Below are positions 50,425-59,126 of a DNA stretch of 64,000 nucleotides, in pieces (within the stretch, counting starts at the first letter, position 1; each line of letters starts with the position of its first letter). The stretch spans positions 62,001-126,000 of the forward strand of contig NZ_LQIW01000049.1 of the NCBI RefSeq assembly GCF_001500025.1, in the 5' to 3' direction. Origin of the DNA: Mycobacterium sp. IS-1590 (GTDB taxonomy: Bacteria; Actinomycetota; Actinomycetes; Mycobacteriales; Mycobacteriaceae). Both the position numbers and the translations under genes were made by a program. The notes under the pieces are model-generated. The model saw only the letters and a program-made list of their open reading frames with translations. It was not told the origin of the DNA and did not search any database.

Positions 50425-51971
50425 CCGCGGTGGCGGACGCCGACGCGGTCCCGCTCGATCTGCGCCTGGTCCCGGCGGCGCTGACCAGCTGGGCGGTGAC
50501 CGGTGCCGGGATCCTGTGGCCGGTCGGCGGGTCGGCGGCCGCCGTCGTCGCGACGGTGGCGGTCACCGCAGCGCTGGGGTGGGGTAGTGGCCGGCGGGCG
50601 GGGACCGGCGCAACGGGTGTCGGCGCGAGCGTGCTGGCGGTCGGGCTGGTGGCGGCGGGCTTCGCCATCGCGATCGGTCTGCGGGTCGACGAGGTGCGCG
50701 ACCATCCGCTGACCCAGCGCTACGGGACCGCCGCCGCCGTCGTGGTCATCCCGGCGGAAAGCCCCCGCGCGCTCGGTGGCAACCGAACGATGTTCCGCGG
50801 CTCTCTGGTGGTAGTGGACGGACGCGAAATGTCGGGCCGCGTCACGGTTTTCGCGTCGACCTCCCGTATCGGAGAGCTGACAGCGGGCACGCCGGTGGCG
50901 TTTCGAGCTCGCATCGGGCGACCGACGCGACGCGATCTGAGCGTGGCGGTGCTGTCGGCGCTCGGCGACCCGACCTACGGCGAGGCGTCCGCCGTCCAAC
51001 GCGCCGCCGCCCGGGTCCGCGCCGGGTTCGCCGAGGCCGCGCGCCGGTCGATGCCCGCCGATCAGGCCGCTTTGCTGCCCGCGCTCGTACTCGGCGACAC
51101 CTCGGGCGTGCCGAGTCAGACGACGGCCGACTTCCGTGCGGCCGGGTTGACGCATCTGACCGCGGTTTCCGGGGCGAACGTGACGATCGTCTGCGGGGCC
51201 GTGCTGCTGACGGCGGGTCTCGTCGGGCCACGGGCGGCCGTCGGTCTGGCGGCGGTCGCGCTGCTGGCGTTCGTGGTGGTCGTGCAGCCGAGTGCGAGTG
51301 TGTTGCGTGCCGCGGTGATGGGGGCGATCACATTGTTGGCGGTGCTGTCGCACCGGCGTCGGCAGGCCATTCCGGCGTTGTCGGCCAGCGTGCTGGCGTT
51401 GATGATCGGATCACCGGAGTTAGCCGTCGACGTCGGGTTCGCGCTGTCGGTGTCGGCGACGGCGGCACTGGTCGTAATCGCGCCGGTGTGGTCGCGACGC
51501 CTCGTCGATCGGGGCTGGCCCAAGCCGGCGGCCGACGCGCTCAGCGTGGCCGCCGCCGCGCAACTGGTCACCGCACCGCTCGTGGCCGGGATGGCCGGGA
51601 CGTTCAGCGTGGTATCCGTCGCGGCCAATGTCGCGGTGGCCCCGGTGATTGCGCCGATCACCGTGCTCGGCACCGCCGCGGCTGCGGTGGGCCCGATGTG
51701 GCCCGCGGGCGGCGACCTGCTGATCCGGTTCACCGGGCCGGAAGTGTGGTGGCTGCTGCGTGTGTCCCGTTGGGCGGCGGGCGTTCCGGGTTCTTCGGTC
51801 TCGGTGCCCTCCGGACTTGCGGGGGTGATGCTGACCGCGGCGCTGGGAGCGGCGGTGGTGCTGGCGTGGCGTTTTCGCTTCGTGCGGATCGCGGCGGGTG
51901 CCGCCGCGGTGTGCCTGCTGTCGTGGACGGTGTCGGGGCTGTCGGCCGGCCGTGACACGATCGTGGGGTGA
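50421..51971 (+). CDS. ComEC/Rec2-family DNA-uptake channel protein
   Basis: 516 residues with about ten membrane segments. The competence domain signature LTAVSGANVTIVCGA and the upstream AALLPALVLGD block are present. The OB-like domain lies near residues 100-175. The C-terminal metallo-beta-lactamase-type nuclease domain of Bacillus ComEC is absent, as in other mycobacterial homologues (Rv2414c). Coupled to comEA upstream and holA downstream by GTGA overlaps. Confidence 0.9.
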   Translation: MTAVADADAVPLDLRLVPAALTSWAVTGAGILWPVGGSAAAVVATVAVTAALGWGSGRRAGTGATGVGASVLAVGLVAAGFAIAIGLRVDEVRDHPLTQRYGTAAAVVVIPAESPRALGGNRTMFRGSLVVVDGREMSGRVTVFASTSRIGELTAGTPVAFRARIGRPTRRDLSVAVLSALGDPTYGEASAVQRAAARVRAGFAEAARRSMPADQAALLPALVLGDTSGVPSQTTADFRAAGLTHLTAVSGANVTIVCGAVLLTAGLVGPRAAVGLAAVALLAFVVVVQPSASVLRAAVMGAITLLAVLSHRRRQAIPALSASVLALMIGSPELAVDVGFALSVSATAALVVIAPVWSRRLVDRGWPKPAADALSVAAAAQLVTAPLVAGMAGTFSVVSVAANVAVAPVIAPITVLGTAAAAVGPMWPAGGDLLIRFTGPEVWWLLRVSRWAAGVPGSSVSVPSGLAGVMLTAALGAAVVLAWRFRFVRIAAGAAAVCLLSWTVSGLSAGRDTIVG

Positions 51972-52927
51972 GCGAGGCGTCGCAGTTGCACTTGGTGCTC
52001 GGGGACGAGGAGTTGCTGGTCGAACGCGCGGTGGCGGCGGTCCTTCGGGGCGCTCGCAAACAGGCGGGCGTCCACGACATTCCGGTCGATCGCCTGCGCG
52101 CCGGGGAGGTCAGCACCAGCGAACTGGCCGAATTGCTGAGCCCGTCGCTGTTCGCTGAGGAGCGAGTGGTGGTGTTGGAGTCGGCGGCCGAGGCGGGCAA
52201 GGACGCGGCCGCGCTCATCGCCGAGGCCGCGGCCGACCTGCCGCCGGGCACCCTGCTCGTCGTCGTGCACTCGGGTGGCGGGCGCGCCAAGGCGCTGGCC
52301 GATCAGCTCAAGAAGCTCGGCGCGCAGGTACATCCGTGCGCGCGCATCACGAAGGCCGCCGACCGCGCCGACTTCGTCCGCCGCGAGTTCCGCGCATTGA
52401 AGGTGAAGGTCGGCGAGGACACTGTCACCGCGGTGCTGGACGCGATCGGCTCCGACATCCGGGAGCTGGCGGCCGCCTGTTCGCAGTTGGTCACCGATAC
52501 CGGCGGGGCGGTCGACGCGGAGGCGGTGCGCCGCTACCACTCGGGCAAGGCCGAGGTGAAGGGGTTCGACGTCGCCGACAAGGCGGTCGTCGGCGATGTG
52601 GCCGGGGCGGCCGAGGCGCTGCGGTGGGCGATGATGCGCGGTGAGCCGCACGTCGTGCTGGCCGACGCGCTGGCCGAAGCGGTCCACACCATCGCCAGGG
52701 TGCGGCCGTTGTCGGGCGACCCCTACCGGCTGGCCTCAGAGCTGGGTATGCCGCCATGGCGCGTGCAGAAGGCGCAGAAGCAGGCGCGGCGATGGTCCAA
52801 CACCACCGTCGCCGAGGCGATGCGATTGGTGGCCGCGCTCAACGCCGATGTCAAGGGGGCCGCAGCGGATGCGGACTACGCGCTGGAGGCGACGGTTCGG
52901 CGGGTGGCCGAACTCATAGAGGATTGA
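51968..52927 (+). CDS. holA: DNA polymerase III subunit delta
   Basis: 319 residues. HLVLGDEELLVERAVAAVL is the N-terminal signature, SLFAEERVVVLE follows, and the helical C-terminal domain includes GEPHVVLADALAEAVHTIARV. It opens the beta clamp in the clamp loader. GTG overlaps the comEC stop. It corresponds to Rv2413c; the comEA-comEC-holA-rpsT order is kept in many Actinobacteria. Confidence 0.92.
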   Translation: MSEASQLHLVLGDEELLVERAVAAVLRGARKQAGVHDIPVDRLRAGEVSTSELAELLSPSLFAEERVVVLESAAEAGKDAAALIAEAAADLPPGTLLVVVHSGGGRAKALADQLKKLGAQVHPCARITKAADRADFVRREFRALKVKVGEDTVTAVLDAIGSDIRELAAACSQLVTDTGGAVDAEAVRRYHSGKAEVKGFDVADKAVVGDVAGAAEALRWAMMRGEPHVVLADALAEAVHTIARVRPLSGDPYRLASELGMPPWRVQKAQKQARRWSNTTVAEAMRLVAALNADVKGAAADADYALEATVRRVAELIED

Positions 52928-52937
52928 GACGGAGCGG

Positions 52938-52973
52938 GCTCAGAGCTTGGGGAACGCTCAGAGCTTGTTGAAC
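52938..52973. repeat. 18-bp tandem duplication across the rpsT stop codon
   Basis: 52938-52955 and 52956-52973 match at 16 of 18 positions. Read on the minus strand they encode AFNKL-stop and then, in frame, AFPKL-stop, so the last five codons and the stop of rpsT were copied. Confidence 0.85.
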
Positions 52974-53218
52974 GCGGAAGCCAGCGCCGACTTGCGGTTG
53001 GCGGCCTGGTTCTTGTGGATCACGCCCTTGCTGGCGGCCTTGTCCAGCTGACGGCTGGTCGAGGCCAGCAGCTCCTGGGCCTTGTCCTTGTCGCCGGCCT
53101 CGACGGCCGCCCGGAAGCCACGCACCGCGGTGTGAAGCGACGACTTGACCGACTTGTTGCGCAGCCTGCGGCGCTCGTTGGTCCGGTTGCGCTTCTCCTG
53201 CGACTTGATGTTGGCCAC
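52958..53218 (-). CDS. rpsT: 30S ribosomal protein S20
   Basis: 86 residues. ANIKSQEKRNRTNERRRLRN at the N-terminus and GVIHKNQAANRKSALASAFN at the C-terminus are S20 signatures. GTG start at 53218. Convergent with holA. Just after its stop there is an 18-bp near-duplicate of the last codons, providing a second in-frame stop. Confidence 0.96.
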   Translation of the reverse strand: MANIKSQEKRNRTNERRRLRNKSVKSSLHTAVRGFRAAVEAGDKDKAQELLASTSRQLDKAASKGVIHKNQAANRKSALASAFNKL

Positions 53219-53366
53219 GCGTGTAGTCCTTCGTAAATCCTGTAGGGGTTTCCCAAAGTCTGGTAGGCGCCCGGTAGGCGGGCAGCGAGGGTTCAGGTTA
53301 CCAGCGGAGTGGGTAAATGCCCAAAGTGAGTCCTCTGGCCTGCCGAAACGTCCGAAGTGTTGCAGC

Positions 53367-55013
53367 ATGGCAGGGGTGAGCCTGCGAACCCTGCCGACCG
53401 AGTCCGCACGACCGCCGCGGAGCCCACGCAAGCAGGACAAGCGGTATCAGGGCGTCTTCGCCGGATACAGCGATCTGGGTAGCTACGCCAACGCCTTCGA
53501 CGAGATGTTCGACGCCCAAGGCAACGTGCGGGGGCCGTACAAGGGCATCTACGCCGAGCTCGCCCCGTCGGACGCCTCCGAGCTCGAAGCCCGCGCCGAC
53601 GCGCTCGGCCGCGCGTTCATCGATCAAGGCATCACGTTCTCGCTGTCCGGACAGGAACGCCCCTTTCCGCTCGACCTGGTCCCACGGGTGATCTCCGCGG
53701 CGGAGTGGACACGCCTGGAACGCGGCATCATCCAGCGCGTCAAGGCGCTCGAGCTCTACCTCGACGACATCTACGGCGAACAGGAAATCCTGCGCGACGG
53801 CGTCATCCCGCGCCGGCTGATCACCTCCTGCGAGCACTTCCACCGCGAAGCTGCGGGCATCGTCCCGCCCAACGGGGTGCGCATCCACGTCGCGGGCATC
53901 GACCTCATCCGCGACGCCAAGGGCGACTTCCGGGTGCTCGAGGACAACCTGCGCTCACCGTCGGGGGTGTCGTACGTCATGGAGAACCGCCGCACGATGG
54001 CGCGGGTGTTTCCGAACCTGTTCGCCACCCACCGGGTGCGCGCGGTCGGCGACTACTCGTCGCATCTGCTGCGCGCATTGCGCAATGCGGCGGCCAACAA
54101 CGTCGCCGACCCCACCGTCGTCGTGCTCACGCCCGGCGTCTACAACTCCGCGTACTTCGAGCACTCGCTTCTGGCCCGGCAGATGGGTGTCGAGCTGGTG
54201 GAGGGCCGCGACCTGTTCTGCCGTGACAACGCCGTCTACATGCGCACCACCGAGGGGGAGCGGCAGGTCGACGTCATCTACCGCCGCATCGACGACGCGT
54301 TCCTCGACCCGATGCAGTTCCGGCCGGACTCGGTGCTCGGCGTCGCCGGCCTGCTCAACGCGGCCAGGGCGGGCAACGTGGTGATCTCCAGCGCCGTCGG
54401 CAACGGCATCGGCGACGACAAACTCGTCTACACCTACGTGCCGACCATCATCGAGTACTACCTGGGCGAGAAACCGCTGCTGGCCAATGTCGACACCTTC
54501 CGCTGCTGGCTCGACGACGAACGCGAGGAGGTGCTCGACCGCATCGACGAGCTCGTCATCAAACCGGTCGAGGGTTCGGGCGGCTACGGCATCGTGTTCG
54601 GCCCGGACGCCTCGGAGAAAGAGCTCGCCACCATCTCCAAGAAGATCCGCAACGATCCGCGCGGCTGGATCGCCCAGCCCGTCATGCAGCTGTCGACCGT
54701 GCCCACCCAGATCGGCGACCAGCTGGTGCCACGGCACGTCGACCTGCGCCCGTTCGCGGTCAACGACGGCGACGACGTGTGGGTGCTGCCCGGCGGGCTG
54801 ACCCGCGTCGCACTGCCCGAGGGTTCGCTGGTGGTCAACTCCAGCCAGGGCGGCGGGTCGAAGGACACCTGGGTGCTGGCCTCACGCACCTCGGTCGCCG
54901 ACCGGGAACTCGGCGCGGCCGAAGTGGTGCGCAAGCTGCCCAAGTCCGCGCGGGGGCCCAAGGCCGAAAGCGGCGACGGGCAGACCCAAGACCAACAGCA
55001 ACAGCAGCAGTAA
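53367..55013 (+). CDS. circularly permuted ATP-grasp type 2 protein
   Basis: 548 residues. YKGIYAELAPSDASELEARA, the VLEDNLRSPSGVSYVMENR block and the nucleotide-binding VIKPVEGSGGYGIVFG are characteristic. It ends in a short Gln-rich tail (QTQDQQQQQQ). It corresponds to Rv2411c. Such ATP-grasp proteins are thought to be peptide ligases acting with the alpha-E and transglutaminase proteins that follow 14 and 64 bases apart, but the substrate is unknown. Start ATG 53367; GTG 53376 is possible. Confidence 0.9.
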   Translation: MAGVSLRTLPTESARPPRSPRKQDKRYQGVFAGYSDLGSYANAFDEMFDAQGNVRGPYKGIYAELAPSDASELEARADALGRAFIDQGITFSLSGQERPFPLDLVPRVISAAEWTRLERGIIQRVKALELYLDDIYGEQEILRDGVIPRRLITSCEHFHREAAGIVPPNGVRIHVAGIDLIRDAKGDFRVLEDNLRSPSGVSYVMENRRTMARVFPNLFATHRVRAVGDYSSHLLRALRNAAANNVADPTVVVLTPGVYNSAYFEHSLLARQMGVELVEGRDLFCRDNAVYMRTTEGERQVDVIYRRIDDAFLDPMQFRPDSVLGVAGLLNAARAGNVVISSAVGNGIGDDKLVYTYVPTIIEYYLGEKPLLANVDTFRCWLDDEREEVLDRIDELVIKPVEGSGGYGIVFGPDASEKELATISKKIRNDPRGWIAQPVMQLSTVPTQIGDQLVPRHVDLRPFAVNDGDDVWVLPGGLTRVALPEGSLVVNSSQGGGSKDTWVLASRTSVADRELGAAEVVRKLPKSARGPKAESGDGQTQDQQQQQQ

Positions 55014-55027
55014 GGGGTGGTGCGCTG

Positions 55028-55999
55028 ATGTTGGCCCGCAACGCCGAATCCTTGTACTGGATCGGCCGGTACGTCGAACGCGCCGACGACACCGCCCGCA
55101 TTCTCGACGTGACCGTGCACCAACTGCTCGAAGACTCCAGCGTCGACCCCGATCAGGCCTCGCGGACGCTGCTGCGGGTGCTGGGGATGGAGGCGCCCGA
55201 CGCGCCGCTGGACGTGTGGTCGCTGACCGACATCGTGGCCTTCAGCCGCGGCACCCAGGGGTCGATCGTCGATGCGATTTCGGCGGCCCGCGAAAACGCC
55301 CGCGGGGCACGGGAAGTCACGTCCACCGAGATCTGGGAGTGCCTCAACACCACCTACAACGCACTAGCCGAGCGGGAACGGGCCGCCAAACGCCTCGGCC
55401 CGCACGAGTTCCTCTCGTTCGTCGAGGGCCGGGCCGCGATGTTCGCCGGTTTGGCCGACTCGACGCTGTCTCGCGACGACGGCTACCGCTTCATGGTGCT
55501 CGGCCGGGCCATCGAACGGGTGGACATGACCGTGCGGCTGTTGCTTTCGCGGGTCGGGGACAGCGCGTCGTCACCGGCGTGGGTGACACTGCTGCGCTCG
55601 GCGGGCGCGCACGACACCTATCTGCGCACCTACCGCGGCGTGCTCGACGCCGGGCGCGTCGTCGAATTCATGCTTCTGGACCGGCTTTTCCCGCGTTCCA
55701 TCTTCTACTCGTTGCGTCTTGCCGAGCACAGCCTCGACGAGTTGATGAACCGACCCCACAGCCGCCTCGGGGCAACCGCCGAGGCGCAGCGACTCCTCGG
55801 CAGGGCCCGCAGCGAGTTGGAGTTCCTGCGTCCCGGTGTGCTGCTCGAATCGCTGGAACAGCGGCTGGCCGGCCTGCAGAAGACCTGCTTCGATGTCGGG
55901 GAAGCGTTGGCGCTGCAGTACTTTCACTCCGCGCCGTGGGTGGCATGGCACGACGCGGGACACAACGGCACGCTCGTCATCGAAGAAGGTGAACTCTAA
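55028..55999 (+). CDS. alpha-E domain protein
   Basis: 323 residues, all-helical. MLARNAESLYWIGRYVERADDTARILD is the alpha-E signature; a second conserved block is FMVLGRAIERVDMTVRLLL. Two internal helical repeats can be traced. No catalytic motif; proposed to form a scaffold with the ATP-grasp protein upstream. It corresponds to Rv2410c. Downstream, 64 bases lead to the transglutaminase gene. Confidence 0.92.
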   Translation: MLARNAESLYWIGRYVERADDTARILDVTVHQLLEDSSVDPDQASRTLLRVLGMEAPDAPLDVWSLTDIVAFSRGTQGSIVDAISAARENARGAREVTSTEIWECLNTTYNALAERERAAKRLGPHEFLSFVEGRAAMFAGLADSTLSRDDGYRFMVLGRAIERVDMTVRLLLSRVGDSASSPAWVTLLRSAGAHDTYLRTYRGVLDAGRVVEFMLLDRLFPRSIFYSLRLAEHSLDELMNRPHSRLGATAEAQRLLGRARSELEFLRPGVLLESLEQRLAGLQKTCFDVGEALALQYFHSAPWVAWHDAGHNGTLVIEEGEL

Positions 56000-56063
56000 C
56001 GATGAGCCGATGGCGCAGTGATGAGCCCTCGGGCGAAGAGCAGACGGTGAAGAGGAGACAGTG

Positions 56064-56903
56064 ATGTGGCGGATGCGGGTGGTGCACTCGACCGGCTACG
56101 CATACAAGTCGCCGGTGACGGCGTCGTTCAACGAGGCACGGCTGACGCCGCGCTCGGACTCGCGCCAGAACGTGATCCTCAACCGCGTGGAAACCGTGCC
56201 TGCCACACGCAACTACCGCTACGTCGACTACTGGGGAACCGCGGTCACGGCGTTCGATCTGCACGCACCGCACGCTGAGCTGGAGGTGACGTCGTCGTCG
56301 GTGGTGGAGACCGACGCCGACCAGATGCCAGAACACGAAGTGGCCTGGGAGGACTTGCAGTCCGAGGCCGTCGTCGACAGGTTCGACGAGGTGCTCTCGC
56401 CCACCCACTACACACCTGCGAGCAAGCGCATACGCCGGGTGGGTCAGCGTCTGATCAAGGACCGCACGCCGTGCGAGGCCGTCACCGCCGCCGCGTCGTG
56501 GGTGCGCAGCGAGTTGGCCTATGTCGCGGGCACCACCGGGGTGCACTCATCGGGGCTCGACGCCTTGCGGGAGGGCAAGGGCGTCTGTCAGGACTTCGCG
56601 CACCTGACGCTGATCCTGTTGCGCTCCATGGGCATTCCCGCACGCTACGTGTCGGGGTATCTGCATCCGAACCGCAAAGCGGTGATCGGCGACACCATCG
56701 ACGGACAGAGCCACGCCTGGGTGCAGGCGTGGACCGGTGGCTGGTGGAACTACGACCCCACCAACGACGTCCCGATCAACGAACAGTACATCAGCGTGGG
56801 CGTCGGCCGCGACTACTCCGATGTCACCCCGCTGAAGGGGATCTACTCCGGTGAGGGCTCGACGGACCTCGATGTCGTCGTCGAGATCACCCGACTGGCC
56901 TGA
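56064..56903 (+). CDS. transglutaminase-like cysteine protease family protein
   Basis: 279 residues. The N-terminal beta domain begins MRVVHSTGYAYKSPVTASFNEARL. The transglutaminase core has the catalytic cysteine in GKGVCQDFAH (about 174), the histidine in SHAWVQAW (about 217) and the aspartate in YDPTNDVP. ATG 56064 was preferred over GTG 56061 for spacing to GAGGAGA. It corresponds to Rv2409c. With the two genes before it, it forms a three-component unit of unknown product, possibly peptide synthesis or cleavage. It converges on the MBL gene with a 4-base gap. Confidence 0.92.
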   Translation: MWRMRVVHSTGYAYKSPVTASFNEARLTPRSDSRQNVILNRVETVPATRNYRYVDYWGTAVTAFDLHAPHAELEVTSSSVVETDADQMPEHEVAWEDLQSEAVVDRFDEVLSPTHYTPASKRIRRVGQRLIKDRTPCEAVTAAASWVRSELAYVAGTTGVHSSGLDALREGKGVCQDFAHLTLILLRSMGIPARYVSGYLHPNRKAVIGDTIDGQSHAWVQAWTGGWWNYDPTNDVPINEQYISVGVGRDYSDVTPLKGIYSGEGSTDLDVVVEITRLA

Positions 56904-56907
56904 CCGA

Positions 56908-57768
56908 TCACCCCGTCGGCTTCGCGGAGATGCCGGGATGCACCTCGACGCGCAGCAGATCGTCGCCGAGTTCGATCTGGCGGTCGAAGACCGTTGCGGC
57001 CAGCGCGCGCCAATCGTCCTCCTGCCCGGGTTCGATCGCCGGCACATAGTGGGTGAGGATCAGGATCCCCACGCCGGCGCGGGCCGCGGTTTCCGCCGCC
57101 TGCTCGACCGAGGAGTGGTAGTCGCAGATGTCGCGGATGCGCTGCATCGGCATCCTGTCCACCAGGTCCTTGCGAATCACGGTGTGCACCAACGCTCCCG
57201 CGCCCACAGCCAGCGCATCGAGGCTCTCGCAGGGAACGGTGTCACCGGCGAGCACCACCGACGCGTCGGCGTGCTCGACACGGAAACCGATCGTCGGTTC
57301 GACGGGCCGGTGGTCGGTGGGCGCGACCCGAATCGTCACGCCGTCGCGGTTCCACACTTCGCCCTCGGTGTACTCGTGCACCTCCACCGGGGGCGGCGCC
57401 GTCAGGTCGGCGTGGTGTGCGATGCGGTATCCGATGTCGAAACCGAACGCCTTGAGGGTGTGGTCGACCACCTCGGCGGTGCCCGGCGGTCCGATGATCT
57501 GCAACGGAGTCTGCTCGGGCGTGAACGTCGACACCCATCGGGTGATGATCACGTCGCCCAGATCGGCGATGTGGTCGCTGTGCAGGTGCGTCAACAACAA
57601 CGCCGACAACCCGTTGGCGGGTGCGCCCGCGGCCGTCAGGCGTTGCTGCACACCGCGACCACAGTCGATCAGGAACGTCTGCCCGCCCGCGCGTACGAGC
57701 GTCGACGGGCCCGCGCGGCGGGCGTCGGGGATGGGACTTCCGGTGCCAAGCAGTGTGACCTCGATCAT
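56908..57768 (-). CDS. metallo-beta-lactamase fold hydrolase, RNase Z-like
   Basis: 286 residues. MIEVTLLGTGSPIPD opens the fold; THLHSDHIADLGD (about 60) is the dinuclear zinc motif, VLAGDTVP and the late LILTHYVP provide further ligands. The flexible arm of tRNase Z appears reduced. It corresponds to Rv2407, annotated as RNase Z or arylsulfatase-like; activity on tRNA 3' ends is likely but not certain. A TATATG hexamer lies 7 bases before the ATG. Confidence 0.85.
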   Translation of the reverse strand: MIEVTLLGTGSPIPDARRAGPSTLVRAGGQTFLIDCGRGVQQRLTAAGAPANGLSALLLTHLHSDHIADLGDVIITRWVSTFTPEQTPLQIIGPPGTAEVVDHTLKAFGFDIGYRIAHHADLTAPPPVEVHEYTEGEVWNRDGVTIRVAPTDHRPVEPTIGFRVEHADASVVLAGDTVPCESLDALAVGAGALVHTVIRKDLVDRMPMQRIRDICDYHSSVEQAAETAARAGVGILILTHYVPAIEPGQEDDWRALAATVFDRQIELGDDLLRVEVHPGISAKPTG

Positions 57769-57942
57769 GGCCCCACATATACCCGAGCGGCGCGACGATT
57801 TGGCTCCGATAGCGGGTTGAAACGGTATTCCGGTGGGCGTGCACTCGACTTTGCGCTGCTGGAAGGCCGTTTCGCGACTTCGCGCGGCGAGTGTGATCGG
57901 GTTGCAACCTCGCAAAGCCTTCCGCGCCGACTCCGTCCAACC

Positions 57943-57976
57943 TAGCCTGTGAGGAAGATCACGAGCGGAGGCAAGG
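57943..57976 (+). promoter_or_regulatory. possible promoter of the CBS protein gene
   Basis: -10 TAGCCT (57943-57948) with a weak TTCCGC 17 bases upstream, followed by a ribosome-binding site (GGAGG) before the ATG at 57977. Confidence 0.4.
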
Positions 57977-58405
57977 ATGCGGATCGCGGACGTGTTGCGG
58001 AACAAGGGCGCCGCGGTGGCCACGATAACTCCGGAGACGTCGGTCTCGGGATTGCTCACTGAGCTGGCGGTGCACAACATCGGCGCGATGGTCGTGGTGT
58101 CGCCCGACGGCCTGATGGGGATCGTCTCCGAGCGCGACATCGTGCGGGCGTTGCACCGCCGAGGCGGCGAACTTCTCACCCAGCCGGTGTCGGAGATCAT
58201 GACCACGCTGGTGGCGACCTGCGCTCCCGACGATTCGGTCGACAGCCTGAGCGCCTTGATGACGACCAACCGGGTCCGGCACGTGCCGGTGATGGACAAC
58301 GGCAGGCTGGTGGGCATCGTGAGCATCGGCGACGTCGTCAAGACGCGGATGGAAGAACTCGAAGCGCAGCAGGAGCAGCTGCAGGCCTACATCACCCGTG
58401 GCTGA
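57977..58405 (+). CDS. CBS domain protein
   Basis: 142 residues made of two CBS motifs (MVVVSPDGLMGIVSERDIVRAL and VPVMDNGRLVGIVSIGDVVK). CBS pairs bind adenosine ligands such as AMP, ATP or NAD and regulate partner proteins. No fused domain; a short coiled segment (ELEAQQEQLQ) ends it. It corresponds to Rv2406c. It overlaps the acetyltransferase gene by 8 bases. Confidence 0.92.
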   Translation: MRIADVLRNKGAAVATITPETSVSGLLTELAVHNIGAMVVVSPDGLMGIVSERDIVRALHRRGGELLTQPVSEIMTTLVATCAPDDSVDSLSALMTTNRVRHVPVMDNGRLVGIVSIGDVVKTRMEELEAQQEQLQAYITRG

Positions 58406-59003
58406 CGTCGAGGTCGCTCCGGCGGCGCGGCGACACGTGCGCGAGATGTCGGGGGTGCTGGCGCGCGCCTTCTACGACGACCCGGTGATGAAGTGGATGC
58501 TGCCGAAGGACGAGGCGCGCGAGCGAAGCCTCGCACGGGTGTTCGCGACCATGATTCGCCACCATTTCCTGCGCACCGAAGGGGTCGAGGTGGCTGGCGG
58601 CCCACGCATCGGGGCCGCCGCGCTGTGGGACCCGCCGGGCGAGTGGAGGCAGACCGGGTTTCAGGAGCTGCGGATGATGCCGGCGTTCATCCGCGCGATG
58701 GGAGCCAATGTGCGGCGTGGTCAGACGATGGCCGAGCTGATGAAGCAGCACCACCCCGAGGAGCCGCACTGGTACCTGGGCGTGATCGGCAGCGACCCGA
58801 CGGTGCGCGGCACCGGATACGGGCAGGCCCTGATGCGCTCGCGCCTCGACCGCTGCGACGCCGAGCACGCACCGGCGTACCTCGAGTCCAGCAACCCCGA
58901 CAACATCGCCTACTACCAGCGCTTCGGCTTCGACGTCACCGGCGAGATCACGTTGCCCGACGGCGGCCCGCCCATGTGGCCCATGTGGCGCCCGCCACGA
59001 TAA
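58398..59003 (+). CDS. GNAT family N-acetyltransferase
   Basis: 201 residues. WYLGVIGSDPTVRGTGYGQALM contains the acetyl-CoA-binding motif A (VRGTGYG), and ESSNPDNIAYYQRFGFDVTGE is motif B. Substrate unknown. GTG start inside the CBS gene end, so the two are coupled. The stop codon lies in the loop of a 12-bp hairpin. Confidence 0.9.
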   Translation: MADVEVAPAARRHVREMSGVLARAFYDDPVMKWMLPKDEARERSLARVFATMIRHHFLRTEGVEVAGGPRIGAAALWDPPGEWRQTGFQELRMMPAFIRAMGANVRRGQTMAELMKQHHPEEPHWYLGVIGSDPTVRGTGYGQALMRSRLDRCDAEHAPAYLESSNPDNIAYYQRFGFDVTGEITLPDGGPPMWPMWRPPR

Positions 59004-59022
59004 GACAGATGTGGCGGGCGCC
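58987..59022 (+). terminator. terminator-like hairpin across the GNAT stop codon
   Basis: Perfect 12-bp arms (58987-58998 and 59011-59022) with a 12-base loop holding the TAA stop. There is no T-run after it, so it may act as a mycobacterial type without a U-tract or as an mRNA end-stabiliser. Confidence 0.5.
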
Positions 59023-59126
59023 GCGCTGACATCCAGAAGCGCCCGGCGAGCGACCGCCGAATGCCGCTTCCGCGCGGTGTGTCGCGGGGCAGACACGGTC
59101 ACTCGCGGCAGAAGGGGGTGGGTGGG

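Noticed and set aside
49494..51353. Long minus-strand frame extending the membrane protein to 872 residues
   Set aside because: The added part is antisense to comEA and comEC and has shuffled low-complexity sequence; only the last about 250 residues are membrane protein.
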